64,000 nt of DNA. It comes from Chinchilla lanigera. Taxonomy: Eukaryota; Chordata; Mammalia; Rodentia; Chinchillidae. The translations under genes and the position numbers were made by a program. Below the pieces are notes generated by a model. That model made no database searches and was not told the DNA's origin. It saw only the letters and a program-made list of their open reading frames with translations. Every line of letters begins with the position of its first letter. The stretch's first letter is position 1. The stretch lies in assembly GCF_000276665.1 (NCBI RefSeq), contig NW_004955480.1, positions 9,246,297 through 9,310,296 of the forward strand, given 5' to 3'. Positions 54,345-64,000 of the stretch are shown here, in pieces.

Positions 54345-54925
54345 TGATGGTTACTTTTATATACAAACTTAACTGGGTTACAAGACGGTCAGATATTTGG
54401 TCATACATTACTCTTCATGTATCCATGAGCATATTTGAATTAGTAAACTGAATAAATCTGATCATCCTCCTAATGTGGGTGTGTCTTATCTGTCAGTTGA
54501 AAGCCAGGCTAGAGCAAAATCCAAGGTAATGTTCTTTTGAGTAAGAAAGAATTCTTCCTGTCTAATGGGCTTTGAATGGGTGACTTGGCTTTGTCCCTGA
54601 CTTCAGACTTAAATGGAAACCAGCTCTTTCTGGGTCTCCAGCCTGCTGACCTTCAAACGAGAACTACTACACCTTTCCTGATGCTCCTTAGCCCTTTAGA
54701 TTCTAACTTGAATTCCAGCATCAAATCTCCTGATTTTCAGGCCTTTGATAAAATGCAACTATCAGACCTTCAAGATTTCCAGCTCAGCAACCCATTTTGC
54801 AAATTTTATAACTGCCAGCACTTATGGTCATGTGAGCCAATTATTTATAATAAATCCCTTTCTATAAATATACACATTCTATTCATTCTGTTTCTCTGGA
54901 AAACTCAAATACAAATATTGCTACT
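54345..54925 (+). mobile_element. MLT2-type ERVL LTR, plus
   Basis: GATGGTTACTTTTATATACAAAC, TTAACTGGGTTACAAG, AATTAGTAAACTGAATAAATC, CATCCTCCTAATGTGGGTG, TCAGTTGAAAGCCAGG, TCCAGCCTGCTGACC, ATGTGAGCCAATTATTTATAATAAATCCC and CTGTTTCTCTGGAAAAC reproduce the MLT2 LTR from end to end. The AATAAA at 54849 lies where the LTR poly(A) signal should be. The 137-codon ORF across it (54576-54989) is incidental. No ERVL genes adjoin. Confidence 0.85.
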
Positions 54926-55849
54926 CAGAATGATATCAGAGAACAGTTCTAAGGATGGATTTTCAGAATTATTTCTGGAGTTTCTATGATTGTGTTTCTA
55001 AAATGACTAGGTTTGAAGATTCTATTCTTAGTAGTAAATAGAAAACTGACAGTTTCTGGTATGATCTGGCAATAGAGGTCTTCAAAGTAACACCACTGAA
55101 CACCACTTATAAGAAACAAGGATAGGAATGATCCTATGTATGATAGTTCTGAAATGGTATATCATACTAAGAAGTACAGTGGAGCTGGCTGATTGCTTCC
55201 AGTGTTGTTGGACAAAGTGATGAGCTCAGGGATTCAAATCCTCAGTCCAAGTGTCACACAAATAACCTGAAAGCTTCTTTGTGTGGTTGAAGGTATAAAC
55301 TCTTCTCCAGAAGTTAAAGGGCTGCAATTGTTGAAAACCGAACTAGAATCTTATACTATGAACACCTGAATTACAATGAAAGCTTAACTCTCAGCCTCAC
55401 AACTTGCGCCTACTCTGAAACTGAGGGCATCAAATGGGAAGGCATTGGTGCTGAGAATGCAAATGTGTGGGAAGAGACCTCAATCAATCTGGAATCTCTG
55501 TACCCCTAAATTTTGATGTCTGTCTTGCTAGTGGACACATCCTCCCCACCCCAGTGAAAGTGGTCTGTCTTCCTCTAAGGACATTAAGGTTGTCTTCCTT
55601 GAGGAAAATTTATTGGTCTATTTTGAGATAATTGCTTTGAAATGAAATACTGGGTTTCCTGAGGACCCACACATACCGACTTCCTTTGTTTCTAAAGTCG
55701 TTGGAAGCCCCTGTGTGACTGATACACTGAAGCTGTGGCAGGGTCTGGAGAATTTTTTTCCATTTCCAGTTTTTCCTGTCTTGTCAGTTCATGCTGTCGA
55801 AGATGCAGTTAATCGGGATGGTTTTCAAAACATAACCAAAGCCACTTGT
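54926..55849. other. Unassigned sequence
   Basis: No gene or confident repeat. Confidence 0.4.
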
Positions 55850-56036
55850 CTCTAGAGCAGTGGTGGTGAACCTATGGAAAACCTATTACTGTGTTTTTCT
55901 TTTGAAAACATGTTAATGTGTGAGCTGTTTTTTCTAAACTATAACCTTAATATTCAGGTTTAATTGCAGTGCTGGCACTTTGCCATAAATAACTGGGTTT
56001 AGGGTTGCAGTTTGGCACTCGGTCTCTGCTCTAGAG
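55850..56036 (+). mobile_element. Non-autonomous hAT DNA transposon with 8-bp target duplication
   Basis: The element body (55858-56028, about 171 bp) sits between two CTCTAGAG 8-mers at 55850-55857 and 56029-56036. An 8-bp duplication is the hAT signature. The 5' end CAGTGGTGGTGAACCTATGG is a hAT-type terminus. The right half contains TTAATATTCAGGTTTAATTGC, CTGGCACTTTGCCATAAATAAC, GGGTTTAGGGTTGCAG and TTTGGCACTCGGTCTCTG. This resembles my memory of the OposCharlie1 (OC1)-like hAT group seen in opossum, bats and other vertebrates. The expected right terminal repeat after GGTCTCT appears deleted down to CTG. It has no transposase and would have moved in trans. Confidence 0.72.
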
Positions 56037-56474
56037 TATTTCAGTTGTTTGCATGATATTCAACTCATCCACCCATGCTCTGTTCTGGAAATGATATACT
56101 CTTAGTATAGTACAGAAACCACTAACTCTCTCTCAAATGGTATGTGACTTGTGACCTTCTTACTCCTCCCTTTTATATAGGAATTATCCAATTCCTGTTT
56201 TTGAGATGGTTTTCTGCCTCTGGTACATTCTTTACACCAGAGCATATCTTTGTGATTATCTATTTCCATGTCCTACTCTAATAATACAAGAATTCTTTGA
56301 GGATAAAAAACACTGACATTTGTTTCTGATAATCCAGGTACTAACATTAGGTCCACTTCAAAGACTATTTCCTCATTGTTGACAGAGTCCATGAACATTC
56401 ATCAAATAGAAAACTTTTGAAGCCCAATCTGATCATAAAGTGGAGCAAAATGGTATAACTGTACAAATGTATTC
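56037..56474. other. Unassigned sequence
   Basis: No gene. Bases 56200-56400 contain ancient-repeat-like phrases but no family can be fixed. Confidence 0.4.
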
Positions 56475-56703
56475 TATAGTTTAGACCTATGTTCCACAAA
56501 AGCCTTATAACTCCAGAACTTGGGCTTTTGGAAAGTGACTGGAATATGAGGGCACTATACTCACCAGTGGATCAATGTGCTGTTAAGGAGTGGGGTCTTG
56601 TTGGAAGGTCCAGAAACTGAAACTGTGAGACAAATTAAAATTTTCCTCTGCTAAATCATGGCTTTGGGTATTTCATCACAACAACCAAAAAACTGACCAA
56701 TAC
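56475..56703 (+). mobile_element. MaLR-type LTR, internally deleted, plus
   Basis: ATAGTTTAGACCTATGTTCC, ACAAAAGCCTTATAACTCC and TGTTAAGGAGTGGGGTC mark the 5' end. The centre is missing. AACTGAAACTGTGAGAC and TCATCACAACAACCAAAAAACTGACC mark the 3' end. Confidence 0.7.
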
Positions 56704-57949
56704 AGAAGAGAAACCAGAGGACTGGACTAGAGGTCACACACGGCACATTTTGACAAAGAATTTGACTACATTTTTCCATGTCTTGAGATTTTTACCAGGA
56801 ACCAAATTTAAGGGTGGTAGACTAATTGATCTGGTAGAAGAAATTTCAAGGAAACCTAATGTTCAGGCTGTGGTGTGGTTACTGATGGTCACTGTTATTT
56901 ATAATAAGAATTGGAAGCAGAAGTAGATTAGAAATATTGGAAAAGTGAAATATTGACCCAAAAAGAACTATGTGTAAAGAGGTTTATTTGATGAAGAGAT
57001 TAGTGTCATTAAAAAGACACAAAGTACTTTGTGCAGAGAGAATGAATATGCCTTAAGGGCATCTCAGGAAATATCAAGACCTCATTCATTGCAGGATGAA
57101 GCATACAAAAGTTTAAATCTTTCATTTGAGAAGAATATCCTTTGGGTCTCTGCACAAGAAAGGTCATCTTGAGAATTGGCACCCAGGGATTCATTTCACC
57201 ATGTTCAAATATCCAAGTATTCAGAGGCCACTGCAACCATGATCCAAGGGAGTCTGGTTAATGCTCAAGGTAGTGCCAGCCTTTGGCATTGTTCACATGG
57301 TACTAATTTTCAAATATGCAGAATGCAATAGTCATGTCAGGTTGTGGAAACTTCCATCTAGATTTGAAAGGATGTCCTGAGTCCAACCAAGGTGACCCGG
57401 AGAGGCAGAAGCTTTGAGAATAAATGCACAGGTACAGTGGAGATCCCAGAAATTTAGAGGTGTTAAGAATGGGGATCATCTATGGATTAAACCTGTAGGC
57501 TATAATCAGAGCCAACTAAGAGAGAGGCCATGTGAACGGTAATTGGTAAGGGCACTGGAATGAGTTGGGGCAGCTCAAGTCCTTTCAAGTTTATTTCTCT
57601 CTATCATGTACCCCAGATACCAGATGTGGAACTACAGAATTTAATATTTGACCTGCTGGATTTCTGTCTTGCTTTTGTTCTGTGCTTTTCTATGCCTTCT
57701 TGCTTTCTTTTAGAATGAGGATGTTTATACTGAAAACTTGTATGCTGACAATGCTTAACTTGTTTTTTTATTTTCTGGACTTTACAGATAAGAAATTGCC
57801 TGATTCTCACAGGAGATTTTAGAGTTGGACTATTGAAAAGTGTTGGAACTATTGCATTAGTGTGTTTTTGCTTGTCCATGGAATAATTATACCATATTGA
57901 TCAGAATTCTGATATTGTGTTTATTTGTTTTAAGGAAATGTGTTTGAGT
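56704..57949. other. Unassigned sequence
   Basis: No gene is supported. ORFs of 75-91 codons on the minus strand have no domain. Confidence 0.4.
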
Positions 57950-58290
57950 GTCAAATTGACAAGGGTTGGAATATGACAATTAAACTGGATTATCAAGTTG
58001 ACTGACTTCAAAGCCTCCTGGCAATTAGAAACACACACTTGCAGATGTGTCTGGGTGGCTTATCAAGTCATAACTTTAGGTAAAATATTTTGTCCCTGGC
58101 TCCCTCCTCTCCAATATACTCCTCTGCTCTGGCATGCCCTTCTAAGCATGATGCTCTTACCTTGGAGCTAGCCAACCATGGACTAAATCCCCCAGAACCA
58201 TGAATCAAATAAGCCATTTTCTCCTTTAAATTGTGTGGGTCAGCTACAAGAATTTCATACTACTCTTTGGCAAGCTGACTAATATAACAT
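57950..58290 (+). mobile_element. MaLR/ORR-type LTR, plus
   Basis: GTGTCAAATTGACAAGGG, TTATCAAGTTGACTGAC, TCTGGCATGCCCTTCTAAGC, CAACCATGGACTAAATCCC, AGAACCATGAATCAAATAAGC and GGCAAGCTGACTAATATAAC follow MaLR/ORR-like 3' architecture. The ATCAAATAAGCC stretch matches the usual poly(A) region. A TC microsatellite follows at 58.32 kb. Confidence 0.72.
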
Positions 58291-58317
58291 CTATCTAGTC
58301 ATTGAAAACGTAATATT

Positions 58318-58322
58318 CTCTG

Positions 58323-58356
<34 letters not shown>

Positions 58357-58362
58357 TCTCTG

Positions 58363-58412
<50 letters not shown>
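58318..58412. repeat. (TC)n microsatellite
   Basis: TC run of about 95 bp with TG interruptions. The opposite strand reads as Arg-Glu repeats in one frame, an artefact. Confidence 0.96.
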
Positions 58413-58417
<5 letters not shown>

Positions 58418-60195
58418 AGACCTTTCTTTGTTTATACCCAGCTCACCTTTCAGAACCCATCTCAGCACTCCAGTCATACTCTTCTTCTGTTCTTTGAATA
58501 GGGCCTCGATGATCCCTGTGCTACAAACTCTCACTCCCATTGTATTCATCTGTACTTATCTGCAAACTGCAAGATTCAGAGGGCAACATACCTGATATTC
58601 CTTGGTATCTGTGAGTCCTAGGACAGGAGTGTTCACATCTAATATCACAGAGGCAAGGGCATTAATATATTTCTATGCTAATATTATAGAATCCATGATG
58701 GGGAATCTGTAGTTTTACTTTTGAGCAAACATAGAGGCGGATACATAGCAATGGCAGTAAATATGTGTTTAAGGGAATCAAGGAAGAAGTAAGGAAGGAT
58801 GGTAGTAAAAACAAAGAAGTGACTGTTGAAATTAATAAATTTAGGGTTAGCTCATAACATTATTTTTGTTATAACAAAGCTGATGATAGACTTTCACTGT
58901 GTCAAACCACATCTCTGATTAATTAAAACTCTTGGAAATATATTACATATAAATCAGCTGAAGTCATTTGAGCTTAGAATTTAAAAGGTTTCCCAAAAAT
59001 GAGTTTGATGCTGTGACTATCCCCTGGTCCACACTCTGATCTCCATTCTTAAGTGCCTAGATCAGTGATAGAAGTGGCTAAAAGTCTGGATATCCCCTTA
59101 AAAATTAAGCAGCCAAAAATATAAAAGGCTTGTATGATGGGTGTGTAAAGCAAATCAAATCCTGAAAGGAAATATACTTGAATCCAAGTAAAATAGAACA
59201 TTATCTTCTGTTACTGAGAGAAAAGTTTATCCTGAGGGAGAGAGCACACTGAAGGATGAACTCTGGTACCCCCTCAGAAAAGGGTTCAACCATCACAGTC
59301 ATAGAAATAGGTGAGCCTTTCGAAAGTGATAGATATCACATCTTGATGCTTTTGTCATTATTTAGTGAAATCTAATTGATGAACATTTTGCTCTGAATCT
59401 CAATGTGATAATGTCTTATAATATGCATGACAGTCAATTAGAAGAAATCTACTAAACATTACTCTACTAAGACAAATAATAGAAAGAGAAAGCAAAAATG
59501 AAGCTTGTTAAGAAATAGAAGATATATTTCTAGGCCCATTCATTTCCAGACTAAGAATTCATAAGGCCCAGTGGCTCAGATCTCCGTCTTCCCTCTCCTC
59601 TTCTCACTGTTCCTGGTGGACTGGCCAGATGGGTTAGAATACTTGTCTTTGGATTGAGGCCTGACCACAAAATTGTGAATGTGGATTTTGAATGGTCCAA
59701 GATAGTCTAAACCAAACAAGCCCAGTTTAAAATCCAAGACTGGATAAAATATCAGTTCCAAAGAAGAAAACAATGTGATGGTGAAGGATCACAAGAAATG
59801 TGTCCAAATATCCAGGAGTGTTCGACTTCTCTCTAAGTGTTATCTCTTGCATGCTGCATGAAGTCAAGTGGCTTCAACTGCCTTAAAAAAACTGTGTTGA
59901 GAAAGATGCATCCATTCACCCACTCTCTATCCATCCACACACATTTTCATATATCCAACCACCCACTTCATCATGCACAATGAAGAGGAATGGCTCAGAG
60001 GACAAACAATACAACTTGACTTAACTTGTTCTTCTCTATCTATGCAGGGTACATATGCTAACAGAAGTTAGGAGCAGAACAACCATCTGTACCATAGTGT
60101 TAGACTCATTTTTATCTACTATGCAAGTCATATACTAAGGGAAGGAAATCTTTTATAGTAATTAGATAGGTTAGTTACTATGGTTCAATAACAAC
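58413..60195. other. Unassigned sequence
   Basis: No gene. Bases 58555-58650 (TGCAAACTGCAAGATTCAGAGG) look like the end of an ancient repeat. The remainder appears unique. Confidence 0.4.
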
Positions 60196-60199
60196 AGTA

Positions 60200-60312
60200 C
60201 ATTGGCTTCTTCATTTGTCCAATGGAGCTAACACTAGAGAAACTAACTCATTGCACTGATTTACTGTCAAATTAACTATAAAGTGCCTAGTGTTATTATT
60301 ATTGTAAGAAGA
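60200..60312 (+). mobile_element. MIR fragment, plus
   Basis: TTCTTCATTTGTCCAATGGAG, CTAACACTAGAGAAAC, AACTATAAAGTGCCTAGTG and TTATTATTATTG follow the MIR 3' half. Confidence 0.6.
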
Positions 60313-60559
60313 AATTTATAAATAGAAATTAATATGGTAAAAAGGTATCATTGATAATATTCATTTGATTTTTTCTGAAATAATTACAAGCAAAATGGAT
60401 TTTTTTCTCACTTCATAGACAGAAAACACCCTAATCTTTTTCATACTCCTTAAACTAACTGAGCTCCTCAATGACAGGGCTGGGAATTGTTCCCATCTAC
60501 TCTGCCTAAGATGTAATAAATAACCCACAGAATAAGCTGAAGGATTAAAGTCACAAAAT

Positions 60560-60800
60560 CCTTTTGAACGAGCTTCTGATCTACCCCTTTGCTACATTTC
60601 TTCTGTCACTGTTGTGGCTTAAGTCGCAGATTTTCTCATCTGTACCAGCTACCTACTGGGCTCCTTGCTGCCAGATCCACCCTTCTTTAGTTCATTCAGA
60701 GTCCTTTCAAAATCAGACTCAATCACACCAGTCCCAAAGCCTGCAGTGACTCTCAATATCAAGCAACCTCCAACCGTTGTGGGATCCATGTGGCTTTTTG
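60560..60800 (+). mobile_element. L2 LINE fragment, plus
   Basis: TTTCAAAATCAGACTCAATC, ACACCAGTCCCAAAGCC and TGCAGTGACTCTCAATATC parallel the L2 phrases AAATGCAAATCTGATC, CTTAAAACCC and TTCAGTGGCTTCCCAT. Confidence 0.55.
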
Positions 60801-61250
60801 ACAGGTGCACTAACTACTCCCCTTCCTCCCTCTGATTTCCCATGACTAGATTTTTAGGATCTCCTACCATGCGAACTTTTAAGCTTCTCAATTGCTATAT
60901 TTGGTTTATTTTTAAAGGTTGTTTTCATCTTTTGAAGAGCACATAGAAGAGATGTAAAGCTGTCCAGATCCTAACCTTGGTGTGTTCTAAGCCTAAGGTG
61001 GGAGAAAGGCTTGAGGAAAATAACTATGCCATAGTGATGTGATAAATAGTGTAAGAGAAGTTGGTATAATCTGCTACATGCTAGGCTAACTTTAATTATC
61101 TTTTCTTTACCCCAAACCAACCACATTGCTCATGGAATCACTAAAGCATCCTGATGATAACCAAGCTCAGCTGAGACCTTGATTGTAGCCTTGTGAAGAA
61201 GCTCTGAGAAAGGTAGCCAACTAAGCTGTGACTGCACTCTGAACCCACAA
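60801..61250. other. Unassigned sequence
   Basis: No gene or repeat recognised. Confidence 0.4.
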
Positions 61251-61264
61251 ATGCAATGGAATAG

Positions 61265-61460
61265 ACACTAGGTGGTAATCCCAGCACTCTAGGAAGCTGA
61301 TGCTGGAGGATCCCAAATTCAAGCCCAGCCTGGGGAACTTGATGATTTAGCAAGTTCCTTTAGTGTTATTTGAATAACAAATTTAAATGACTTGGTGATG
61401 TAAGGGGTACACCTCAGATTGAAGGCCCTGGGTTCAATATCTAGCATATCCCCAAAAGTA
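61265..61460 (+). mobile_element. B1-ID composite SINE (B1-dID type), plus
   Basis: The B1 half reads GTGGTAATCCCAGCACTC, GGAAGCTGATGCTGGAGGATCC and TTCAAGCCCAGCCTGGGG, then TTTAGCAAGTTCC. About 40 bp of A/T-rich linker follows. The ID half reads TTGGTGATGTAAGGGGTAC, GAAGGCCCTGGGTTC and AATATCTAGCATATCCCC. It ends in an AAAG-rich tail (61457-61550). It is the same dimer type as at 24.3 and 49.2 kb. Confidence 0.85.
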
Positions 61461-61552
61461 AAATAAAAGAAAGAAAAAAAGAAAAGAGAAGAAAAAAGAA
61501 AGAAAGATAGAAAACAAAGAGAGACAGAAAGAAGGAAGAAAAAAGGAAAACA
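61455..61552. repeat. AAAG-rich purine tract (SINE tail expansion)
   Basis: Degenerate AAAG/AAAAG/GAAGG units directly follow the B1-ID composite. This looks like microsatellite growth from its A-tail. The ORF on the minus strand is a Phe/Ser/Leu-rich artefact. Confidence 0.9.
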
Positions 61553-61614
61553 CAAACTTGCAGTAACAAATGTGTTTTGTGTGATCTGCCAAGTTTGTAG
61601 CAATACTGTGTCAT

Positions 61615-61740
61615 TACACAGACTTTGTGTGTCAACTGTTGTATGCCTTAGCTCTCCATTCTGTAAAATTGGAATAACAATATATTCATGTGGGTGACAT
61701 GATGTTAATATATATAATGCAACAGGGAGTCCTATAAAGA
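61615..61740 (+). mobile_element. MIR fragment, plus
   Basis: GTGTGTCAACTGTTGTATGCC, TTAGCTCTCCATTCTGTAAAATTGG and AATAACAATATATTCATG match the MIR 3' half (CTCAGTTTCCTCATCTGTAAAATGG, ATAATAATA). Confidence 0.7.
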
Positions 61741-62019
61741 GTCTTATGAATTTAACTATTATGAATATGTATGAACACATTGCTTTGAAATAATTTAGAT
61801 CTTTAAAGTCTTCTTATCTGTGGTTTTTATAAGACTTTATCTCCTAGATTTCTTCCTTGTTTGGTGCACATTCTTCAGTCTCATTTACAAATTCCTCTTC
61901 TCCTGAGCCCTAGCTTCAGCAACCTGCCTTCCGTCTTCTGCCTTTCCCAGCTCTCTGAAAGGTCTAGTGTGGGAGAATTCCTCTCTTGCTCCATGTTATT
62001 CTAAGCAATTGGAGAGCAC

Positions 62020-62260
62020 TAGCTCTGTTCTCGCTTAATGGAGTGCCTTCCATTGAAAAGAAAGGGGAAACGCCACAAATGACAAGTGAAAAGAGCATTT
62101 TCACCTGCTCGTGTACTTAAGGCTTGTGTCAAGCATATCCATACTCTCCAATTAATCCATATTTAATTTAACTTAAGCCATCTAATTGGCCCTAAGGAAA
62201 GGAAAAGGAGGCTTAAAGAGCCAAGTGGCCATTCAAATAAAGAAAAGGGACACAATGCTA
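62020..62260. other. Repeat-poor block, candidate conserved non-coding element
   Basis: No transposon motif. It contains a CACCTG E-box (62102-62107), GTACTTAAGGC (NKX-like), CCAATTAATCC (paired or bicoid-type homeobox), TTAACTTAAGCC and ATCTAATTGGCC, then AAGTGGCC. The density of homeobox-type sites within about 100 bp is notable. Enhancer function is inference. Confidence 0.3.
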
Positions 62261-62294
62261 GCTTTCAAGACAAACCTGGGTGAAAAATCTTCCT

Positions 62295-62415
62295 CCAGCT
62301 CTTGAGAACTCTATTGCCTTGGAAAAGGTGCTTAACTTCTCTGGCCATCTGTCTCTTCATGACAAAATGAGGATGCTAATGTCCTTAAGATAACTGCACG
62401 AATCATTTAGTATGC
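62295..62415 (+). mobile_element. MIR SINE fragment, plus
   Basis: GCCTTGGAAAAGGTGCTTAAC, TTCTCTGGCCATCTGTCTC, TTCATGACAAAATGAGGATGC and CTTAAGATAACTGCACGAATC follow the MIR order (CCTTGGGCAAGTTACTTAAC, CATCTGTAAAATGG, GAGGATTAAATGAG). Confidence 0.7.
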
Positions 62416-62486
62416 GTGAGTGGAAGAAAGTCAGAACATCAGGCCTTGTGACTCCATTTATCTCATGCTCCATTATTAGTGTTGGG

Positions 62487-62580
62487 CAGAAAGAGAAAGA
62501 GGGAGAGAAAGCAAGAGAGAGAGAGAGGGAAAGAAAGAACTAAAAATCCAACAGAAGAAAAGTGAAAAAAAGAAAGATGA
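62487..62580. repeat. GA-rich purine tract
   Basis: GAGAAAG, GAGAGA and AAAGAAAG units repeat for about 90 bp. Confidence 0.88.
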
Positions 62581-62599
62581 GTACAAAGTCTTCATAGAA

Positions 62600-62998
62600 T
62601 AAATAAAGTGATGTTTGACAATTCTGTACTTCACGGTGGAGTTAAGGGAGCTTGTGAAGGCCTCTCTAGTTTATTAAAGAAGAACAAGTTTAGAAAAACC
62701 CCCACTTGTGTGTGAAATCCTCCAGAGACTTTAGCTGCTTATCTATGAATAAAAGGGCTGCTCTTTCAAGACTCTAAGGCTCTAAGTGAGATTCAAAAGC
62801 AAAACTCTTGGTGGTCCAGCCTTTCCCTGTCTTGAAGAATGTTCACACCCATGTGTCTGGGCCAGCCTCAGGGAGGGCGGGTGCTTTTGTGACCATGGTG
62901 CCCATGGTGCCTTGCTACAGAACTCCAGCTGCTCCAGGACTGAGCTTTCTCTTGACTGAGTACATGGACAGGGATGAGTCTTGCCAGGAGTCTGTATG
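62600..62998. other. Unassigned sequence
   Basis: No gene. ORFs on both strands at 62782-63105 lack domains. Confidence 0.4.
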
Positions 62999-62999
62999 A

Positions 63000-63215
63000 A
63001 GAAAGCTGGAAACAAAGCTTTTGTTAATAAGGAGGGAAGATATGTTGAGGGAGGGGAAGGGGATGGGGAAAATGAATAATCAAGAAGTAGCACACACAGG
63101 TACAAATCCCCTATGATGAATGTGATTATTGCGTATATCTAAAATGTATCAATAGACTTAAACAAATAATAAAAATAAAATATAACAAAGAAAAGAAAAG
63201 AAAAAAAAAAAAAAC
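63000..63215 (+). mobile_element. L1 3' terminus with A-rich tail, plus
   Basis: GGAGGGAAGATATGTTGAGGG, AGGGGAAGGGGATGGGG, CAGGTACAAATCCCCTATG, ATGAATGTGATTATTGCGTATATC and ATAATAAAAATAAAATATAAC, then a long A-rich tail, form an L1 3' UTR end. Only about 200 bp remain. Confidence 0.75.
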
Positions 63216-63219
63216 ATGT

Positions 63220-64000
63220 CTTGGAGGGGAAGGAGGTGACTCTGAAAGCCAGTCTTGCAAAGCAAGGGTCAGCCCTCAGACGCGCACTTGGCTAGGATCT
63301 GTTGCTCTTAAGGAATCTGGGTGCCTGGCCCTATAAAGCAAGCCCTCGCTGTCAGAAACTCCTCTGGAATTAAGTTGCAACCTCTCAGCTCTCTCTTTGA
63401 GTCCCTGGCTGGCGGGCTGGCTGTTCCAAACTGTTCCTTACCCTTTCTTTTTTTTTCGGTTGCCACAAACTTTGGCTCTCATCCAGATTCCAACTCTGAC
63501 ATCTTCTGAACTAGATGCTTTGTCGTTTGTGTTCTAGAAACTGACTTGGCTTCACTTCCAGCTCAGAACTTTGATTTTGACTCTTTGTCTCATGTTTGCC
63601 AGCAGCTCTGTTGGAACAGCAACCCGGGACTACACTTTGGTTTTCTGCTTTCCATGTGGAAGCTTTGTATACACACATTCAGTTCCAAGCTAAAGAAGCT
63701 CTCTTTCCTTGCACACTGTATTTCCGTCTCAGATATGCTCCTATGACATTTTTGCCTTCTGAGGCTAATAACAAGTGATCTGTCAGCCTGATCTCACAAC
63801 ACAAAGCCAAATAAAACCGGGACAGTGTGATATTCCCTGAGGAAACCAATCTGAAGGGAATTCTATCAATGAAATCTTACCACAGCGCCCTGCAAAAGAG
63901 GGGAAATCTGATCAGGATCAAGGCAGAAGAGACCCAAATAATTTCTGAGGAAATGAAAGGAATCTGAGAAAACTTGTTGACATGGTCTGAGGAAAGGTCA
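63220..64000. other. Unassigned block with a TATA-like motif
   Basis: CCTATAAAGC at 63329-63338 is followed by GC-balanced, CT-rich DNA with several short ORFs and no domain. This could be a promoter or an unrecognised LTR end, or nothing. No splice-bounded exon can be defended, and no gene is seen to the window end. Confidence 0.3.

Noticed and set aside
54576..54989. 137-codon plus ORF
   Set aside because: It lies within a solo MLT2-type LTR. LTRs of this class are non-coding, and there is no gag/pol similarity.
58295..58549. Arg-Glu-rich minus ORF
   Set aside because: Translation of the (TC)n microsatellite.
61319..61780. 153-codon minus-strand ORF
   Set aside because: It crosses a B1-ID SINE and its AAAG tail, which gives a Phe/Ser/Leu run, then a MIR.
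1..64000. CRISPR array, operons, phage or plasmid features
   Set aside because: The only regular repeats are microsatellites and an AT/AC array. The SINE, LINE and LTR content is mammalian.

Overview
The window looks like nuclear DNA from a mammal, most likely a rodent outside the mouse/rat group. The evidence is the repeats. There is a 7SL-derived B1 SINE near 2.55 kb and several tRNA-derived ID-type SINEs. Three composites have a B1 left half joined to an ID-like right half (24.3, 49.2 and 61.3 kb), an arrangement described for squirrel-, dormouse- and similar non-murid rodents. Rodent-like L1 3' ends and many ERVL-MaLR LTRs add support. The species is not determined. Nothing here looks bacterial or viral: no operons, no ribosome binding sites and no dense ORFs.

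I find no protein-coding gene that I can support. All ORFs are short, without recognisable domains in a gene-like arrangement, and many lie inside transposon remnants or microsatellites. The only recognisable protein-coding ancestry is decayed: mariner transposase pieces at 19.0 and 19.3 kb and old L1 fragments. The region reads as an AT-rich gene desert or a very large intron. No exon could be confirmed.

Layout: 0-9 kb is mostly unique AT-rich sequence with a B1, a MaLR LTR and a twin-primed L1. 9-10.5 kb is repeat-poor and may contain regulatory sequence. 10.6-13.3 kb holds two L1s and a MaLR LTR. 14.5-15.9 kb is an MLT2-type LTR split by an L1. 17.5-20 kb is a dense mosaic of L1 3' ends, an ID SINE and two oppositely oriented mariner fragments. 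20-26.8 kb is mostly unique with MIR, MaLR and B1-ID pieces. 26.9-28.5 kb is an ancient antisense L1. 30-42 kb alternates MIR, ID, MaLR and L1 fragments with unique sequence. 43.5-44 kb is a repeat-poor candidate regulatory block. 46.6-50.1 kb has L1, MLT1, SINEs and a long AT/AC tandem array. 50.8-58.4 kb holds several LTRs, ID SINEs and a small hAT DNA transposon with an 8-bp target duplication. 60-64 kb has L2, MIR and B1-ID pieces, a repeat-poor homeobox-site-rich block and an L1 tail.

The most interesting signals are: the hAT-like element at 55.86 kb, which resembles a family linked to horizontal transfer among vertebrates; a mariner transposase whose D3 region and C-terminus lie in opposite orientations about 0.25 kb apart; four L1 copies with twin-priming inversions; a perfect 49-bp duplication 1.7 kb apart; a perfect 16-bp-arm palindrome at 34.2 kb; and a nested dyad at 24.6 kb. 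Repeat names come from recalled consensus features, not from a database search.
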